DNA of 64,000 nucleotides from JACQHM01 sp964535215 (GTDB taxonomy: Bacteria > Methylomirabilota > Methylomirabilia > Methylomirabilales > JACQHM01), in the NCBI GenBank assembly GCA_964535215.1, contig CAZHST010000004.1, forward strand, positions 54,321-118,320. Direction: 5' to 3'. Below the pieces are notes generated by a model, which did no database searches, was not told where the DNA came from, and saw only the letters and a program-made list of their open reading frames with translations. The translations under genes were made by a program, and so were the position numbers. Shown one piece after another: positions 7,209 to 16,128 of the stretch. How positions within the stretch are numbered: the stretch's first letter is position 1; each line of letters opens with the position of its first letter.

Positions 7209-8504
7209 ATGAACCGTTGGGCTTGTCATAGCTCCTGTTTCGGTGTCGTTTTGGGCCTGCTCTTCCTTATGTCGTCTGCCCTGGCCCAGGAGTCTCGGAC
7301 GGGGACCGAAACCGGGTCTGAGGTAGAGGCCTTGAAGAAGGCCCTGGAGGAGACGAGGGCAGAGTTCGAAACGATGAAGGCGTTCTATGAGGGGAAGATC
7401 CAGGAACTGGAGGGCCGCCTGAAGAAGCTGGAAGAGGCTCCTCCTGCCCCCGCGAGGGTGGAAGAGGCCCTTCCCCCGCCCCTTCCCGCTCCCCCTGTGC
7501 CAACCGGTGTATCTCGGGTGGTCCAGACCCTCCTCCCTGATATCAGCGTCATCGGAGATTTCGTCGGGAACGTCACCGATGATGACGCCGACCCCTTCGG
7601 GGACCGGTTCACGTTCCGGGAGGTGGAGCTGGCCCTTCAGGCGGCGCTGGACCCTTATGCCCGGGCCGATTTCTTCATCGCTGTGGAGAGGGAACCCGGG
7701 GAATTCAAGGTGGACCTGGAGGAGGGGTATGTCACCGCCCTGACCCTCCCCTTTGGCCTTCAGGCCAAGGCCGGGAGGTTCCTGGCCAACTTCGGGCGGC
7801 TCAACCGGATCCACCGGCCGGAGATGTTCCACGTGGACAGCCCCCTGGTCCTCACCAACTTTTTCGGCGAGGAGGCCAGGCTCCGGGTGGAGGGTGTCTC
7901 TGTGAGCGGCCTAATCCCGAACCCGTGGGATCAGTATCTTGAGCTGAGCCTCGAGGTCTTCAACGGCGATAACGCGGTCATCCTGGCCGGAAGCGATTTC
8001 CGCCACCCTGCTTACCTAGGCCATCTTAAGTTCTTCTCCGACCTGACGGAGGCCTCCAGCCTGGAGGTTGGGGCCTCGGGTCTCGTTGGGTACAACGACC
8101 CCGATGCCACGCGGCTGACCACCATGCAGGGGATTGACCTGACGTATAAATGGAAGCCGCCGCTAAAGGCCCTCTACCGGTCGTTCATGCTCAGGACCGA
8201 GTTCCTGTTCAACCAGCGGGAGCAGCCGGAGGGTGAGATTGAGAGCTTCGGGTTCTACACCTTCGGCCGGTACCAGCTCTCCAGGCGGTGGTTCGCCGGG
8301 CTCCGCTACGATTACTCCCAGTTCCCGACCTCCAGCCGGGATGCTGAGTGGGCCCTCTCGCCCATCCTGGAGTTCTGGCCCTCCGAGTTCAGCCGCCTGC
8401 GAGCTCAGTATAAACATACCGGGAGCAACTTTGGCCGGAGTGTGGATGAGTTCTTCTTGCAGTGGACCTTCACCATCGGGGTCCACAGACCGGAGATCTT
8501 CTAA
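7209..8504 (+). CDS. Outer-membrane porin with N-terminal coiled coil
   Basis: 431 residues from ATG 7209, directly behind GGGAGGGG; upstream in-frame codons lack a ribosome binding site. A signal peptide ends ALAQ at about residue 27, a coiled coil follows (about 35-76), then a Pro-rich linker and a beta-barrel of about 330 residues. Phrases such as AGRFLANFGRLNRIHRPEMF are typical of phosphate-selective-porin-like or BBP2-like barrels. It lies 18 bp before a metal-binding ABC protein and probably lets that substrate cross the outer membrane (inference). Confidence 0.8.
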   Translation: MNRWACHSSCFGVVLGLLFLMSSALAQESRTGTETGSEVEALKKALEETRAEFETMKAFYEGKIQELEGRLKKLEEAPPAPARVEEALPPPLPAPPVPTGVSRVVQTLLPDISVIGDFVGNVTDDDADPFGDRFTFREVELALQAALDPYARADFFIAVEREPGEFKVDLEEGYVTALTLPFGLQAKAGRFLANFGRLNRIHRPEMFHVDSPLVLTNFFGEEARLRVEGVSVSGLIPNPWDQYLELSLEVFNGDNAVILAGSDFRHPAYLGHLKFFSDLTEASSLEVGASGLVGYNDPDATRLTTMQGIDLTYKWKPPLKALYRSFMLRTEFLFNQREQPEGEIESFGFYTFGRYQLSRRWFAGLRYDYSQFPTSSRDAEWALSPILEFWPSEFSRLRAQYKHTGSNFGRSVDEFFLQWTFTIGVHRPEIF

Positions 8505-8522
8505 TTAGAGGAGGTGAAAGCC

Positions 8523-9503
8523 ATGAAGGGAGTGAAGCCGTTCGGATCTCCAGGGCGGGCCTCGACGGCGGTTGTGATCGTGGCCTTGGCTTTCCTGGTG
8601 GGGACCTCCTCTGCCTGGGCCGCGGCGAAGATCAAAGTCGTGACGGTCACCACGGACCTGGCCGCGCTGACCAAGGCTGTGGGCGGGGATCGGGTGGAGG
8701 TGGAAAGCCTGATGAGGGGGTACCAGGACCCCCACACGGTTGAGGTGAAACCGAGTTACATGCTGAAGCTGAAGAAGGCCGATCTCTTCATCAAGGTGGG
8801 GCTCGACTTTGAGCTGTGGTCCCCTGTCATCGTGGATGGGTCCAGGAACCCCAAGATCTTTCCCGGAACCCAGGGCTACCTGGACGCCTCCCGGGGGGTC
8901 GAGATCCTGGAGGTCCCCACCGCCAGGATGGACCGGTCCATGGGGGACATCCACCTCTACGGCAACCCCCACTACTGGCAGGATCCCCTGAACGGGAAGG
9001 TCATCCTGGAGAATATCACGAACGCTCTCACCAGGATTTCGCCGGACGATGCTGACTATTTTCGGAAAAACAAGGAAGCCTATGCGAAGAAGATTGATGA
9101 GGCCCTCCAGCGTTGGCTGTCAATAATGGAGCCGTACCGGGGGACGAAGGTGGTGACGTACCACAGCTCGTGGCCTAACTTCGCCAAACGCTTCGGCCTC
9201 CAGATCGTTGGCTTCATTGAGCCGAAACCCGGGGTCCCTCCCTCCCCCTCCTACATCCTCTCCCTGATCGAGAGGATGAAGCGGGAGGGGGTGAAGATCA
9301 TCATCATGGAGCCCTACTTCCAGCAGGATATCCCCCGCCTAGTCGCCGAGAAAACGGGGGCGAAGATCGTCGTCCTCCCACCCTCCGTTGGGGGGGAGAA
9401 GGGGGCCGATGATTATATCGCCCTCTTTGACCATAACCTGGGGAAACTGATCACGGCTTTCAAGGAAGCCGGCGTCAAGCCCACCGCTCAAGCCAGGAGA
9501 TAA
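8523..9503 (+). CDS. Zn/Mn ABC transporter substrate-binding protein (ZnuA/TroA-like)
   Basis: 326 residues. ATG 8523 follows AGGAGG with 8-bp spacing; an in-frame GTG at 8514 overlaps that site. A signal peptide ends at about SSAWA. The cluster A-I binding-protein fold is evident, with expected metal ligands His71 (DPHTVE), His150 (GNPHYW), His214 (TYHSSW) and Glu263 (IMEPYF). The acidic fourth ligand and the short charged loop after the first His leave zinc versus manganese undecided. The permease gene follows 4 bp downstream. Confidence 0.92.
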   Translation: MKGVKPFGSPGRASTAVVIVALAFLVGTSSAWAAAKIKVVTVTTDLAALTKAVGGDRVEVESLMRGYQDPHTVEVKPSYMLKLKKADLFIKVGLDFELWSPVIVDGSRNPKIFPGTQGYLDASRGVEILEVPTARMDRSMGDIHLYGNPHYWQDPLNGKVILENITNALTRISPDDADYFRKNKEAYAKKIDEALQRWLSIMEPYRGTKVVTYHSSWPNFAKRFGLQIVGFIEPKPGVPPSPSYILSLIERMKREGVKIIIMEPYFQQDIPRLVAEKTGAKIVVLPPSVGGEKGADDYIALFDHNLGKLITAFKEAGVKPTAQARR

Positions 9504-9507
9504 GGTG

Positions 9508-10353
9508 ATGGAGATCCTCCTCTTCATGCTGATGCCCTTCCTGGTTTGCCTGATCCTCACGGGGATCCTCGCCTACTTTGGGATGCACATCTTAAGCCGG
9601 GAGATCATCTTCGTGGACCTCGCCTTGGCCCAGATCGCCGCCCTCGGGGCCACCTTTGCCTTCCTGGCCGGCTACGGCCTGTACAGCACCGCCGCCTACC
9701 TCTATTCCCTTCTCTTCACGTTCCTGGGGGCGGCGATCTTCTCCTTAACGAGGATGCGGGAGCGGCGGGTCTCCCAGGAGGCGATCATCGGGATCGTCTA
9801 TGTCGTCTCGGCGGCAGCAGCGATCCTAGTGGTGGATCGGGCTCCCCAGGGGGCAGAGCACATCAAGTTTATGCTCGCCGGTAATGTCCTCACCGTGAGG
9901 AGCGGTGACTTCCTGAAGCTTTTGCTCCTCTCGGGCCTGGTAGGCCTCTTTCACTGGGTCTTCCGGCGGCGTTTCCTCATGATCTCCTTCGAGGCGGAGA
10001 GGGCTTACCAGGAGGGGATCTGGGTCCGCCTCTGGGACTTCCTGTTCTATATCTCCTTCGGCTTCGTGGTCACCAGCGCCGTCCAGATCGCGGGCATCCT
10101 CCTCGTGTTCTCGTACCTGATCGTCCCTGCCGTCTGTGGCATCCTCTTCGCCGAAAGGATCGGGGTGCGGCTCCTCATCGCCTGGACCGTGGGGGTCCTC
10201 GCCAGCGGTGTTGGTCTGTTTGGCTCCTATGTCCTGGACCTTCCCACAGGGGCGACGATCGTCTGCACCTTTGGCCTGGCCCTGATCGTCTCGGCCTCTT
10301 TAAGCCTCGTGGTCCGGAAGGCCATGCCGCCGGCCCCCCTCAAAAACCCGTAG
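9508..10353 (+). CDS. ABC-3 family metal permease (ZnuB/TroC-like)
   Basis: 281 residues with about eight hydrophobic helices and the ABC-3 signatures LALAQIAALGA near the N-terminus and LVFSYLIVPAVCG near the C-terminus. It forms the inner-membrane channel for the binding protein encoded just upstream. The gene ends the operon: a minus-strand gene converges on it after 39 bp and no ATPase subunit (ZnuC/TroB) is present, so the energising subunit must come from elsewhere. ATG 9508 is preceded by an in-frame GTG at 9505; either may start. Confidence 0.92.
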   Translation: MEILLFMLMPFLVCLILTGILAYFGMHILSREIIFVDLALAQIAALGATFAFLAGYGLYSTAAYLYSLLFTFLGAAIFSLTRMRERRVSQEAIIGIVYVVSAAAAILVVDRAPQGAEHIKFMLAGNVLTVRSGDFLKLLLLSGLVGLFHWVFRRRFLMISFEAERAYQEGIWVRLWDFLFYISFGFVVTSAVQIAGILLVFSYLIVPAVCGILFAERIGVRLLIAWTVGVLASGVGLFGSYVLDLPTGATIVCTFGLALIVSASLSLVVRKAMPPAPLKNP

Positions 10354-10392
10354 TCTCCCCTCCTCCCTTCTGAGGGGGAGGGGGTGGGGGCA

Positions 10393-11613
10393 TCATGAGA
10401 AGACGAGGCTGGCAAAGGTGACGGTCCCCGTCCGGTCAGGCCACTGGCCGTATTTCAAGAGCGTTCCCTCTTTGGCCTGGATGAGGCAGAGCAGGGTGTA
10501 GATAGGAGAGAGGCCGCAGATCTTCCGCCAATCCTTCCCTTCCTGGATTGATCGGAAGAAGCCTTTGGCGTTCACCCGTTCCACGTACCGGAGCATGGCA
10601 AGGTCCTCCCGGGCGATCCGCTCCAGAAGGGCAGGGGTGACCGGGAAGGGGTCTCCGAATCGGGAGCCCACATGGGCCAGATCGGCGCTGGCGATCAGGA
10701 AGCTCTTTCTGCCATGCTCCTCGATGGCCCCTTCTAGCGCCCGGAGGAAGCCCGCCACCTCAGGGGAGCTGGACGGGTCCTGGCCCGATTGGATCAGCTC
10801 GTGGAAGGAGCCGCAGAGGATCGGCGCGATCTTGAAGGGTCTTCCCCCGAAGAGGTACTGGAGGAAGACGGCCTGAAACTCAACGGAGTGCTCAAACCGA
10901 TGGGCCAGCTCTCCCTGGTAAAGATCCCCTTCGTACCGTTTCTCGACAAGGCTTAAGAACTCCCGATCGGTCTCGACCACCCCTAAGGGCGTTTCGAAGT
11001 CCTTCCTTGTCAGCGCAAAGATCCCCTCCATCAGGGCGTGGGCTGTTCCCAGGATGATGAACAGCTCCGCATCACAAGAGGAATCCAGGAGGGCTTTGTA
11101 GGCCCAGGCGTAGCAGAAGCCCCCCCGGTGGAAATCAATGTGGGGGATGATGGCCCCTTTCAGGGTCCTTGCCCGTGAACTCCCCGGAGCCTCCCCAGGC
11201 CCCTGGGGGCTCGTGAAGTAACTCTGGAGCTGCTCCCGAAGCTTCTGGGGATCGGCCTCGTAGGATCGCCCTGCATGCGCAGCCCGTCGCACCGGCGAGC
11301 GCCTGAAGGCCTCCTCTACCTCCTTCCTGTGAGCCTCGAACCTGGGGCTCTCCAAGAAGAGGTGCTGGTCCAGCTCCTCGATGAGCTGGAGGAGCCTCTC
11401 CCGGTACAGGAGCTCGCCGTAGCGCCGCATCACGGTCTCCTGGATGTCCAGGAGGGAATGGCGGCCGTCGAAGAGGGCGATCACCGAGAAAGCCTCAGGG
11501 GTCAGGAACAAGACCTCCTCGCTCAAGCCTGAAGGGTCCCGGAGACAGATCAGCTCCCGCCCCTGGGCTTCGACAGGAAAGGCTTCGATGTTTCGCAGCT
11601 TAGGATGCTCCAT
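10393..11613 (-). CDS. MEMO1-family protein with N-terminal PqqD-like extension
   Basis: 406 residues from ATG 11613, behind GAGAGGTCGGT. Residues ~1-115 look like a small winged-helix PqqD-type domain (LDGRHSLLDI, ELLYRERLLQL). From ~130 the MEMO1/AmmeMemoRadiSam-B fold follows, with conserved His residues in IIPHIDFHRGG, GTAHALM, HRFEHSVEFQ and ASADLAHVG that in relatives line a metal-binding pocket related to class III extradiol dioxygenases. Family members often sit beside AMMECR1 and radical-SAM genes; neither is here. The reaction is unknown. Confidence 0.85.
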   Translation of the reverse strand: MEHPKLRNIEAFPVEAQGRELICLRDPSGLSEEVLFLTPEAFSVIALFDGRHSLLDIQETVMRRYGELLYRERLLQLIEELDQHLFLESPRFEAHRKEVEEAFRRSPVRRAAHAGRSYEADPQKLREQLQSYFTSPQGPGEAPGSSRARTLKGAIIPHIDFHRGGFCYAWAYKALLDSSCDAELFIILGTAHALMEGIFALTRKDFETPLGVVETDREFLSLVEKRYEGDLYQGELAHRFEHSVEFQAVFLQYLFGGRPFKIAPILCGSFHELIQSGQDPSSSPEVAGFLRALEGAIEEHGRKSFLIASADLAHVGSRFGDPFPVTPALLERIAREDLAMLRYVERVNAKGFFRSIQEGKDWRKICGLSPIYTLLCLIQAKEGTLLKYGQWPDRTGTVTFASLVFS

Positions 11614-11629
11614 ACCGACCTCTCGTTTT

Positions 11630-11658
11630 ACCATACGGGAAAAGGTTGCCCCGGTCAA
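11630..11658 (-). promoter_or_regulatory. Putative promoter of the MEMO1-family gene
   Basis: On the minus strand TTGACC (11658-11653) and TATGGT (11635-11630) are spaced by 17 bp, ending 16 bp upstream of ATG 11613. The leader would be very short. Confidence 0.45.
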
Positions 11659-11710
11659 CCCCTGACCCAAAGCACAAAAGCCTTGACACGGCCAGCGCTC
11701 TTGGCGATGG

Positions 11711-11716
11711 TATAAT
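11711..11716 (+). promoter_or_regulatory. Extended -10 promoter element
   Basis: A perfect TATAAT preceded by TG and one base (TGGTATAAT) lies 22 bp upstream of ATG 11739. TTGACA at 11683-11688 is 22 bp away, too far for a normal spacer, so the extended -10 probably carries this promoter. The transcript leader would be about 15 nt and holds the GGGAGG ribosome binding site. Confidence 0.55.
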
Positions 11717-11738
11717 AGTAGAAGCGGGAGGTGAGGCC

Positions 11739-12305
11739 ATGGTGGCTCCGATTCCAACACACCATCCCTTGCGAAAACTGTTCAGGACCCTGGCCGAGCG
11801 GAACTTCTACAAGAAGCTCGGGTATGCCGATCTCGGGGTGATCCACTACCTAGCGGACCTCCTTGCCGACTTCACCCACATTGACAACGTCTATAAGATC
11901 AGGACGGCGGCGGGGAGGAGGGTGGAGGAGGTGGCCGAGATGCTCCTGGAGGCGGATCTCTTCTCCCGGGCCGATTCGTTGGACCGGGAGCGGGAGGTGC
12001 ACAAGCATATCGGCGACTTCACCCTCTTTATGACGGGGATCTTTCCGGAGTACGTGAGGCGGCTGAAGGCTTCGAAGTTTGTCTTCACCCGTGATGCCCT
12101 GGTGGATTACATCAAGACAGGGAAGCGGTCCTACCGGATCGTCTCGGAGCACACCTATGGAGCCTACAGCGAGACGGCCCCCCTCTTTCGGAAGCTTTCC
12201 GAGGACTTCGAGTTGTGTGTCTTCGGTCTGGGGTATGTCCGGAATGACCTGGACCGCCTGAAGGAACCAGGGTTCCGAAGGATGACCGAGCTTTTCGCTG
12301 ATTGA
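11739..12305 (+). CDS. Conserved hypothetical protein
   Basis: 188 residues from ATG 11739, behind GGGAGGTGAGGCC and the extended -10 above. Soluble and helical, rich in charged residues, with no signal peptide, membrane span or catalytic motif I recognise. Notable segments are FYKKLGYADLGVIHYLADLLADF and YSETAPLFRKLSEDFE. It is transcribed alone, divergently from the MEMO1-family gene. The coding pattern and promoter make it a convincing gene; its function is unknown. Confidence 0.7.
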   Translation: MVAPIPTHHPLRKLFRTLAERNFYKKLGYADLGVIHYLADLLADFTHIDNVYKIRTAAGRRVEEVAEMLLEADLFSRADSLDREREVHKHIGDFTLFMTGIFPEYVRRLKASKFVFTRDALVDYIKTGKRSYRIVSEHTYGAYSETAPLFRKLSEDFELCVFGLGYVRNDLDRLKEPGFRRMTELFAD

Positions 12306-12346
12306 AGCCTGTTCCCCCGGAAGCGGTGGCCTAGGAGATTTTTAAG

Positions 12347-12375
12347 TTGACACAGGGCAAAAAGCTTTCTATCCT
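12347..12375 (+). promoter_or_regulatory. Putative promoter of the PuuD-like gene
   Basis: TTGACA (12347-12352), a 17-bp spacer and TATCCT (12370-12375) lie 61 bp upstream of ATG 12437. Confidence 0.55.
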
Positions 12376-12436
12376 GAGGTGGCTTTTCAGGGGACGTGGA
12401 GTCTGAGAGGAGCCCTGGGCAGAGGGGGGAAAAGGG

Positions 12437-13156
12437 ATGGCGCTTTTGACGTATGACGGATGGCTCTTTCTCCTGCGGTGGATTCACTTTCTCGCCGGCA
12501 TCGTCTGGATCGGGCACCTCTACTACTTCAACTTGACCCAGACGCCGTTTTTTGCCGAGGCCGATCCGGCGGTTCGAAGCGGGATGGTTCAGAAACTGGT
12601 CCCGCGGGCCCTCTGGTGGTTTCGCTGGGGGGCCATGTTCACGTTCCTCTCCGGCTGGCTCATCATGATCCACAGGATGGTGGATTTGGGTGGCGTGAGG
12701 GCGTTCTTCAACACCCCTTACGGGTGGGCCATCTTCCTGGGGGGGGTGCTGGGCTCCTTCATGTGGGCCAATGTCTGGTTTGTGATCTGGCCGAAGCAGA
12801 AGATCGTGATCCAAAACGCCGTTGACACGGCAGAGGGAAAGCCCGCCAATCCTGCGGCAGCCCCGGCCGGCCAGCGGGCCGGCTTCGCCTCGCGGACCAA
12901 CGTGGTCTTCTCGATCCCGATGCTCTTCTACATGGGCGCGGCGAGCCACCTCCCGAACCTGGCGGAGACGATGACCCGGGGGAGGAAGGTCGGCATGGCC
13001 CTCCTCTCGGCGATCATCATCCTGCTGGTCGAAGCCAATGCCCTCTTCGGGACGGCGGGCCCCACCAAGAAGCCTCTCGCCACCGTCAGCGGGACCCTCT
13101 GGGCAGGATTCATCCTCGCGGCGATCTTCTACCTGCTCTTTGAAATCTTCTTCTAG
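12437..13156 (+). CDS. PuuD-like (urate oxidase N-terminal) membrane protein
   Basis: 239 residues with several membrane helices and conserved His (RWIHFLAGIVWIGHLYYF), followed by GWLIM, WANVWFVIWP and a C-terminal pair of helices. This is the membrane domain of urate hydroxylase PuuD (PF06181), a cytochrome-c-linked membrane protein that is usually fused to a C-terminal cytochrome c. Here the chain stops after the membrane part, but a separate c-type cytochrome faces it on the other strand. Related proteins are widespread without proven urate activity, so the substrate is open. Confidence 0.8.
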   Translation: MALLTYDGWLFLLRWIHFLAGIVWIGHLYYFNLTQTPFFAEADPAVRSGMVQKLVPRALWWFRWGAMFTFLSGWLIMIHRMVDLGGVRAFFNTPYGWAIFLGGVLGSFMWANVWFVIWPKQKIVIQNAVDTAEGKPANPAAAPAGQRAGFASRTNVVFSIPMLFYMGAASHLPNLAETMTRGRKVGMALLSAIIILLVEANALFGTAGPTKKPLATVSGTLWAGFILAAIFYLLFEIFF

Positions 13157-13236
13157 CTCAAGACCGGTGGGTCCTGGCACGGTGAGCAGGTCTACCGTCG
13201 GGGCCCCCTCCTGGTGGCTTGACCTTGTTGCCTGGT

Positions 13237-13593
13237 CTATTTGAGGAAGGCGGCGAGGTCAGGGATCGCCGTGGCCAGGTGCGGCATGGGCTTCATGATC
13301 GCGCTCTCCCGCTTGGGCTTGTAGCCTGGTGGGTAGGTCCCCCGGACAACCTTCGCCTCGAGCAGCGCCCGCGGGGATCCTTTAATCGCCGGTCCGAGGG
13401 GCCCGTCCTGGGCCGGATCCCTGTTGTGGCACATCGTGCATTGTGCAAGGTAGATCTGTTTCCCCCGGCCTATATCTCCATTCCCGGCCATCTCCGGGGA
13501 CGGGTTCTGGTTTTGGCTACAGGCCCCAAGCACGAGACCAAAGGCTAACGCGAAGGAGAGTCTTCTACCTTTCACAGCCTTCTTTGCTGGCAA
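13237..13593 (-). CDS. Small lipoprotein cytochrome c
   Basis: 118 residues from a TTG start at 13593 behind GGAGG. The signal peptide ends in a lipobox (LVLGAC), so the protein should be membrane-tethered on the periplasmic side. A single heme site CTMCH is near residue 53 and a likely axial Met sits in IMKPMPHL near the C-terminus, giving a class I monoheme cytochrome. It converges with the PuuD-like gene 80 bp away and may provide the heme domain that is missing there. Confidence 0.88.
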   Translation of the reverse strand: MPAKKAVKGRRLSFALAFGLVLGACSQNQNPSPEMAGNGDIGRGKQIYLAQCTMCHNRDPAQDGPLGPAIKGSPRALLEAKVVRGTYPPGYKPKRESAIMKPMPHLATAIPDLAAFLK

Positions 13594-13732
13594 AGGGACC
13601 TCCTTTCTTCATTCACCTCTCTAAGAAGTCAAGGGTACCCTAGTATTTCAGCCCTGGCAAGGCTTGACGCGATCAGAACGGGCAAGGCCCTGCCGGGGGA
13701 GAGCCCCGGTGGGCTTTTGGGCCATCACCGTC

Positions 13733-14461
13733 ATGGACGAGTTCGATCCGCGGCTCCACTTTACGGCAGAAGAAACCTGGCACTCTCCCAGGGGGAAGGC
13801 CATCAGGGAGGTTGTCTTTGGGATGCACGACGGCCTCATCACCTCCCTGGGCTTCCTTTCGGGGATGAGCGGGGCCCAGGCGAGCCGAGGGTTTATCCTT
13901 CTGGCAGGGGCCGCCTCGGCCTTCGCCCAGACCCTCTCCATGGGCTTCGGGGCTTACCTTTCCACCAAGTCGGAGCGGGAATTTTACCAGCGGGAGATTG
14001 ACCGGGAGCGGTACGAGATCGAGCACCTGCCGGAGAAGGAGCGGGAAGAGCTTCGGGTCATTTATGGGCAGAAAGGCTTCAGGGAGGATGAGGTGGAGAT
14101 GATCGTGAAACGCCTCACCTCCGATAAGACATTGTGGTTGAAGACGATGATGGTGGAAGAGCTCGGTCTGATCGAGGAGAGGTTTGACGATCCGGTGAAG
14201 GTGGGGGCCTTGATCGGCATCGCCTCCTTCGTCGGCGCCCTCCTCCCGCTCTTCCCCTATATCTTCCTCCCGCCCGATCAGGCCTTCCCCGTCTCCGTCG
14301 TCACCACCGGGGCTGCCCTGTTTGTCACCGGGGCGGGGAAGACGATCCTGACGAAGAAGACTTGGTGGAAGAGCGGCCTGGAGATGACAGGGATCGGCCT
14401 CTTCGTGGCAGGGGCGAGCTATCTCTTGGGCAGGCTGGTTGGTGTCAACCTGGGGGGCTGA
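13733..14461 (+). CDS. VIT1/CCC1-family iron/manganese transporter
   Basis: 242 residues from ATG 13733; an in-frame GTG at 13709 with a better GGGGGAG site could add eight residues. The segment REVVFGMHDGLITSLGFLSGM is the family's first helix, five membrane spans are visible, and between spans 2 and 3 lies the Glu-rich cytosolic metal-binding domain (KSEREFYQREIDRERYE). Members export or sequester Fe2+/Mn2+ from the cytoplasm using H+ exchange. It stands alone between the cytochrome and lactate permease genes. Confidence 0.88.
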   Translation: MDEFDPRLHFTAEETWHSPRGKAIREVVFGMHDGLITSLGFLSGMSGAQASRGFILLAGAASAFAQTLSMGFGAYLSTKSEREFYQREIDRERYEIEHLPEKEREELRVIYGQKGFREDEVEMIVKRLTSDKTLWLKTMMVEELGLIEERFDDPVKVGALIGIASFVGALLPLFPYIFLPPDQAFPVSVVTTGAALFVTGAGKTILTKKTWWKSGLEMTGIGLFVAGASYLLGRLVGVNLGG

Positions 14462-14507
14462 TGGCCCACAAGTTGGATCCTACAAAAGCCCATCGGGATA
14501 AAGGGAT

Positions 14508-16088
14508 GTGAACGGTCCCCCTCTCACCCTCTTGACCTGGTTCCTGGCGGTCCTCCCCATCGTCCTCCTCTTGGGCTTGATGGTCGGCTTCAAATGGGGC
14601 GGGGCGACCTCGGGACCGGCCAGCTGGCTCCTCTCCGTCGTCATCGCATTTGCCTTCTTCGGCGCCTCCCCCTCCCTCCTAGCCCTCTCCAGCCTCCGGG
14701 GGTTGGCCGTCAGCCTGAGCGTCCTCTACATCATCTGGCCGGCCCTCCTCCTCTACCATGTCGCCAACGAGGTAGGGGCCCTGGCGAGCATCGGCCTCGG
14801 AATCTCAGCCTTGACCCGGGACCGGATCCTGCAGCTCCTGATCCTGGGCTTTGCCTTCCCTTCCTTCCTCCAGGGGGTTGCCGGTTTCGGCGTTCCCGTG
14901 GCTGTGGTGGCCCCCCTCCTGATCGGCCTGGGGTTTCACCCGATCAAGGCGGCCGTCATCCCTTTGGTAGGCCATGCCTGGGCTGTCACCCTGGGAAGCC
15001 TTGCCACTTCCTTCCAGGCCCTCGTGGCCGTTACAGGGCTCCCCTCTCATCCTTTAGGGCTTTGGGTCTCGATCTTTCTCGGCTTCTCGTGTCTGGTCAC
15101 CGGGTTCTTGGTCGCGCACATCCATGCTGGCTTCCAGGGGATCCGGGACTCCTGGGTCCTCCTCCTGACCTTCGGCGGGGTGATGGCCGGTATCCAGTTC
15201 TTCCTTGCCTACCTGGACTACTGGGTCATCGCTAGCTTTGCCGCCGGGGCTGCCGGACTGCTCGTCGGATTGGCCTTTGTGGCCATCCTCCGGTTCAAAC
15301 GGGTAGCCCCGGTCCTGTCCACCCTGACCCCTATCGGCCAGGCCCGGATGGGCCTCCACACCGCCTTTGTCCCTTACTACTTGCTGATCGGCGTGGTCAC
15401 GGTCGCCACCCTCTTTTCCCCGATCAAGACCACCTTAAACCGTGTCATCCTGACGTTCCCCTTCCCGGCGATGCGGACCGCTCTAGGGTGGGTCACGAAC
15501 GGCGGGACGGTCAGCATCAACATCTTCGGTCACCCCGGGGCCCTCCTCCTCTACGCGGCCCTCCTGGCCTACCTCTTCTACCGGTGGGCCGGCTTCTGGA
15601 AGGCAGGGCAGGGACTGGAGGTGTTGAAGCGAACCATCCGCCATGCTATCACAACCAGCATCGGGGTGATGGCGATGATCATGATGTCGTCGGTGATGCA
15701 GGACACCGGGATGACCTTCCTCCTCGCCCGAGGGACCACCTGGGCCACAGGAAGGCTCTACCCCTTCTTCGTCCCGTTTATCGGGCTCCTGGGCTGCTTC
15801 CTGACCGGGAACAACGTCAACTCCAACATCCTCTTCGGGGCCTTCCAGCGGGATGCCGCCCTCCTGTTAAAGCTCAACCCCACGATCATGGCGGCCCTCC
15901 AGAGTACGGGTGGGTCCCTGGGGAGCATGGTGGCTCCGGCCAAGGTCCTCTTGGCCTGCGCCATTGCCGGTCTGGCAGGGAAGGAGGGGGAGGTGATGCG
16001 GCAGGCCTTTCGCTACTGTCTTTTCCTGGTCGCGCTGGTCGGCATCCTGGGGTGGGCGATCCTCGTGGATCTCCGCGAAATCTGGTGA
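14508..16088 (+). CDS. lldP: L-lactate permease family transporter
   Basis: 526 residues with about 12-14 membrane spans throughout; length and motifs fit LldP/LctP (PF02652), for example FLQGVAGFGVPVAVVAP, VPLVGHAWAV-like IPLVGHAWAV, FLTGNNVNSN and ALQSTGGSLGSMVAPAK. It imports lactate or glycolate with protons across the inner membrane. The start is GTG 14508 behind AAAGGG. No lactate dehydrogenase is adjacent, so the substrate is inferred from the family alone. Confidence 0.9.
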   Translation: MNGPPLTLLTWFLAVLPIVLLLGLMVGFKWGGATSGPASWLLSVVIAFAFFGASPSLLALSSLRGLAVSLSVLYIIWPALLLYHVANEVGALASIGLGISALTRDRILQLLILGFAFPSFLQGVAGFGVPVAVVAPLLIGLGFHPIKAAVIPLVGHAWAVTLGSLATSFQALVAVTGLPSHPLGLWVSIFLGFSCLVTGFLVAHIHAGFQGIRDSWVLLLTFGGVMAGIQFFLAYLDYWVIASFAAGAAGLLVGLAFVAILRFKRVAPVLSTLTPIGQARMGLHTAFVPYYLLIGVVTVATLFSPIKTTLNRVILTFPFPAMRTALGWVTNGGTVSINIFGHPGALLLYAALLAYLFYRWAGFWKAGQGLEVLKRTIRHAITTSIGVMAMIMMSSVMQDTGMTFLLARGTTWATGRLYPFFVPFIGLLGCFLTGNNVNSNILFGAFQRDAALLLKLNPTIMAALQSTGGSLGSMVAPAKVLLACAIAGLAGKEGEVMRQAFRYCLFLVALVGILGWAILVDLREIW

Positions 16089-16128
16089 TCAGGGCCAGGA
16101 ACCTGTTCAGCATTCCCAGCCCCTTCCC

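Noticed and set aside
10354..10392. G/C-rich inverted repeat between convergent genes as terminator
   Set aside because: The arms pair imperfectly and no T-tract follows on either strand.
11683..11716. TTGACA and TATAAT as a classical promoter pair
   Set aside because: The spacer is 22 bp, too long; the TG-extended -10 alone is the better reading.
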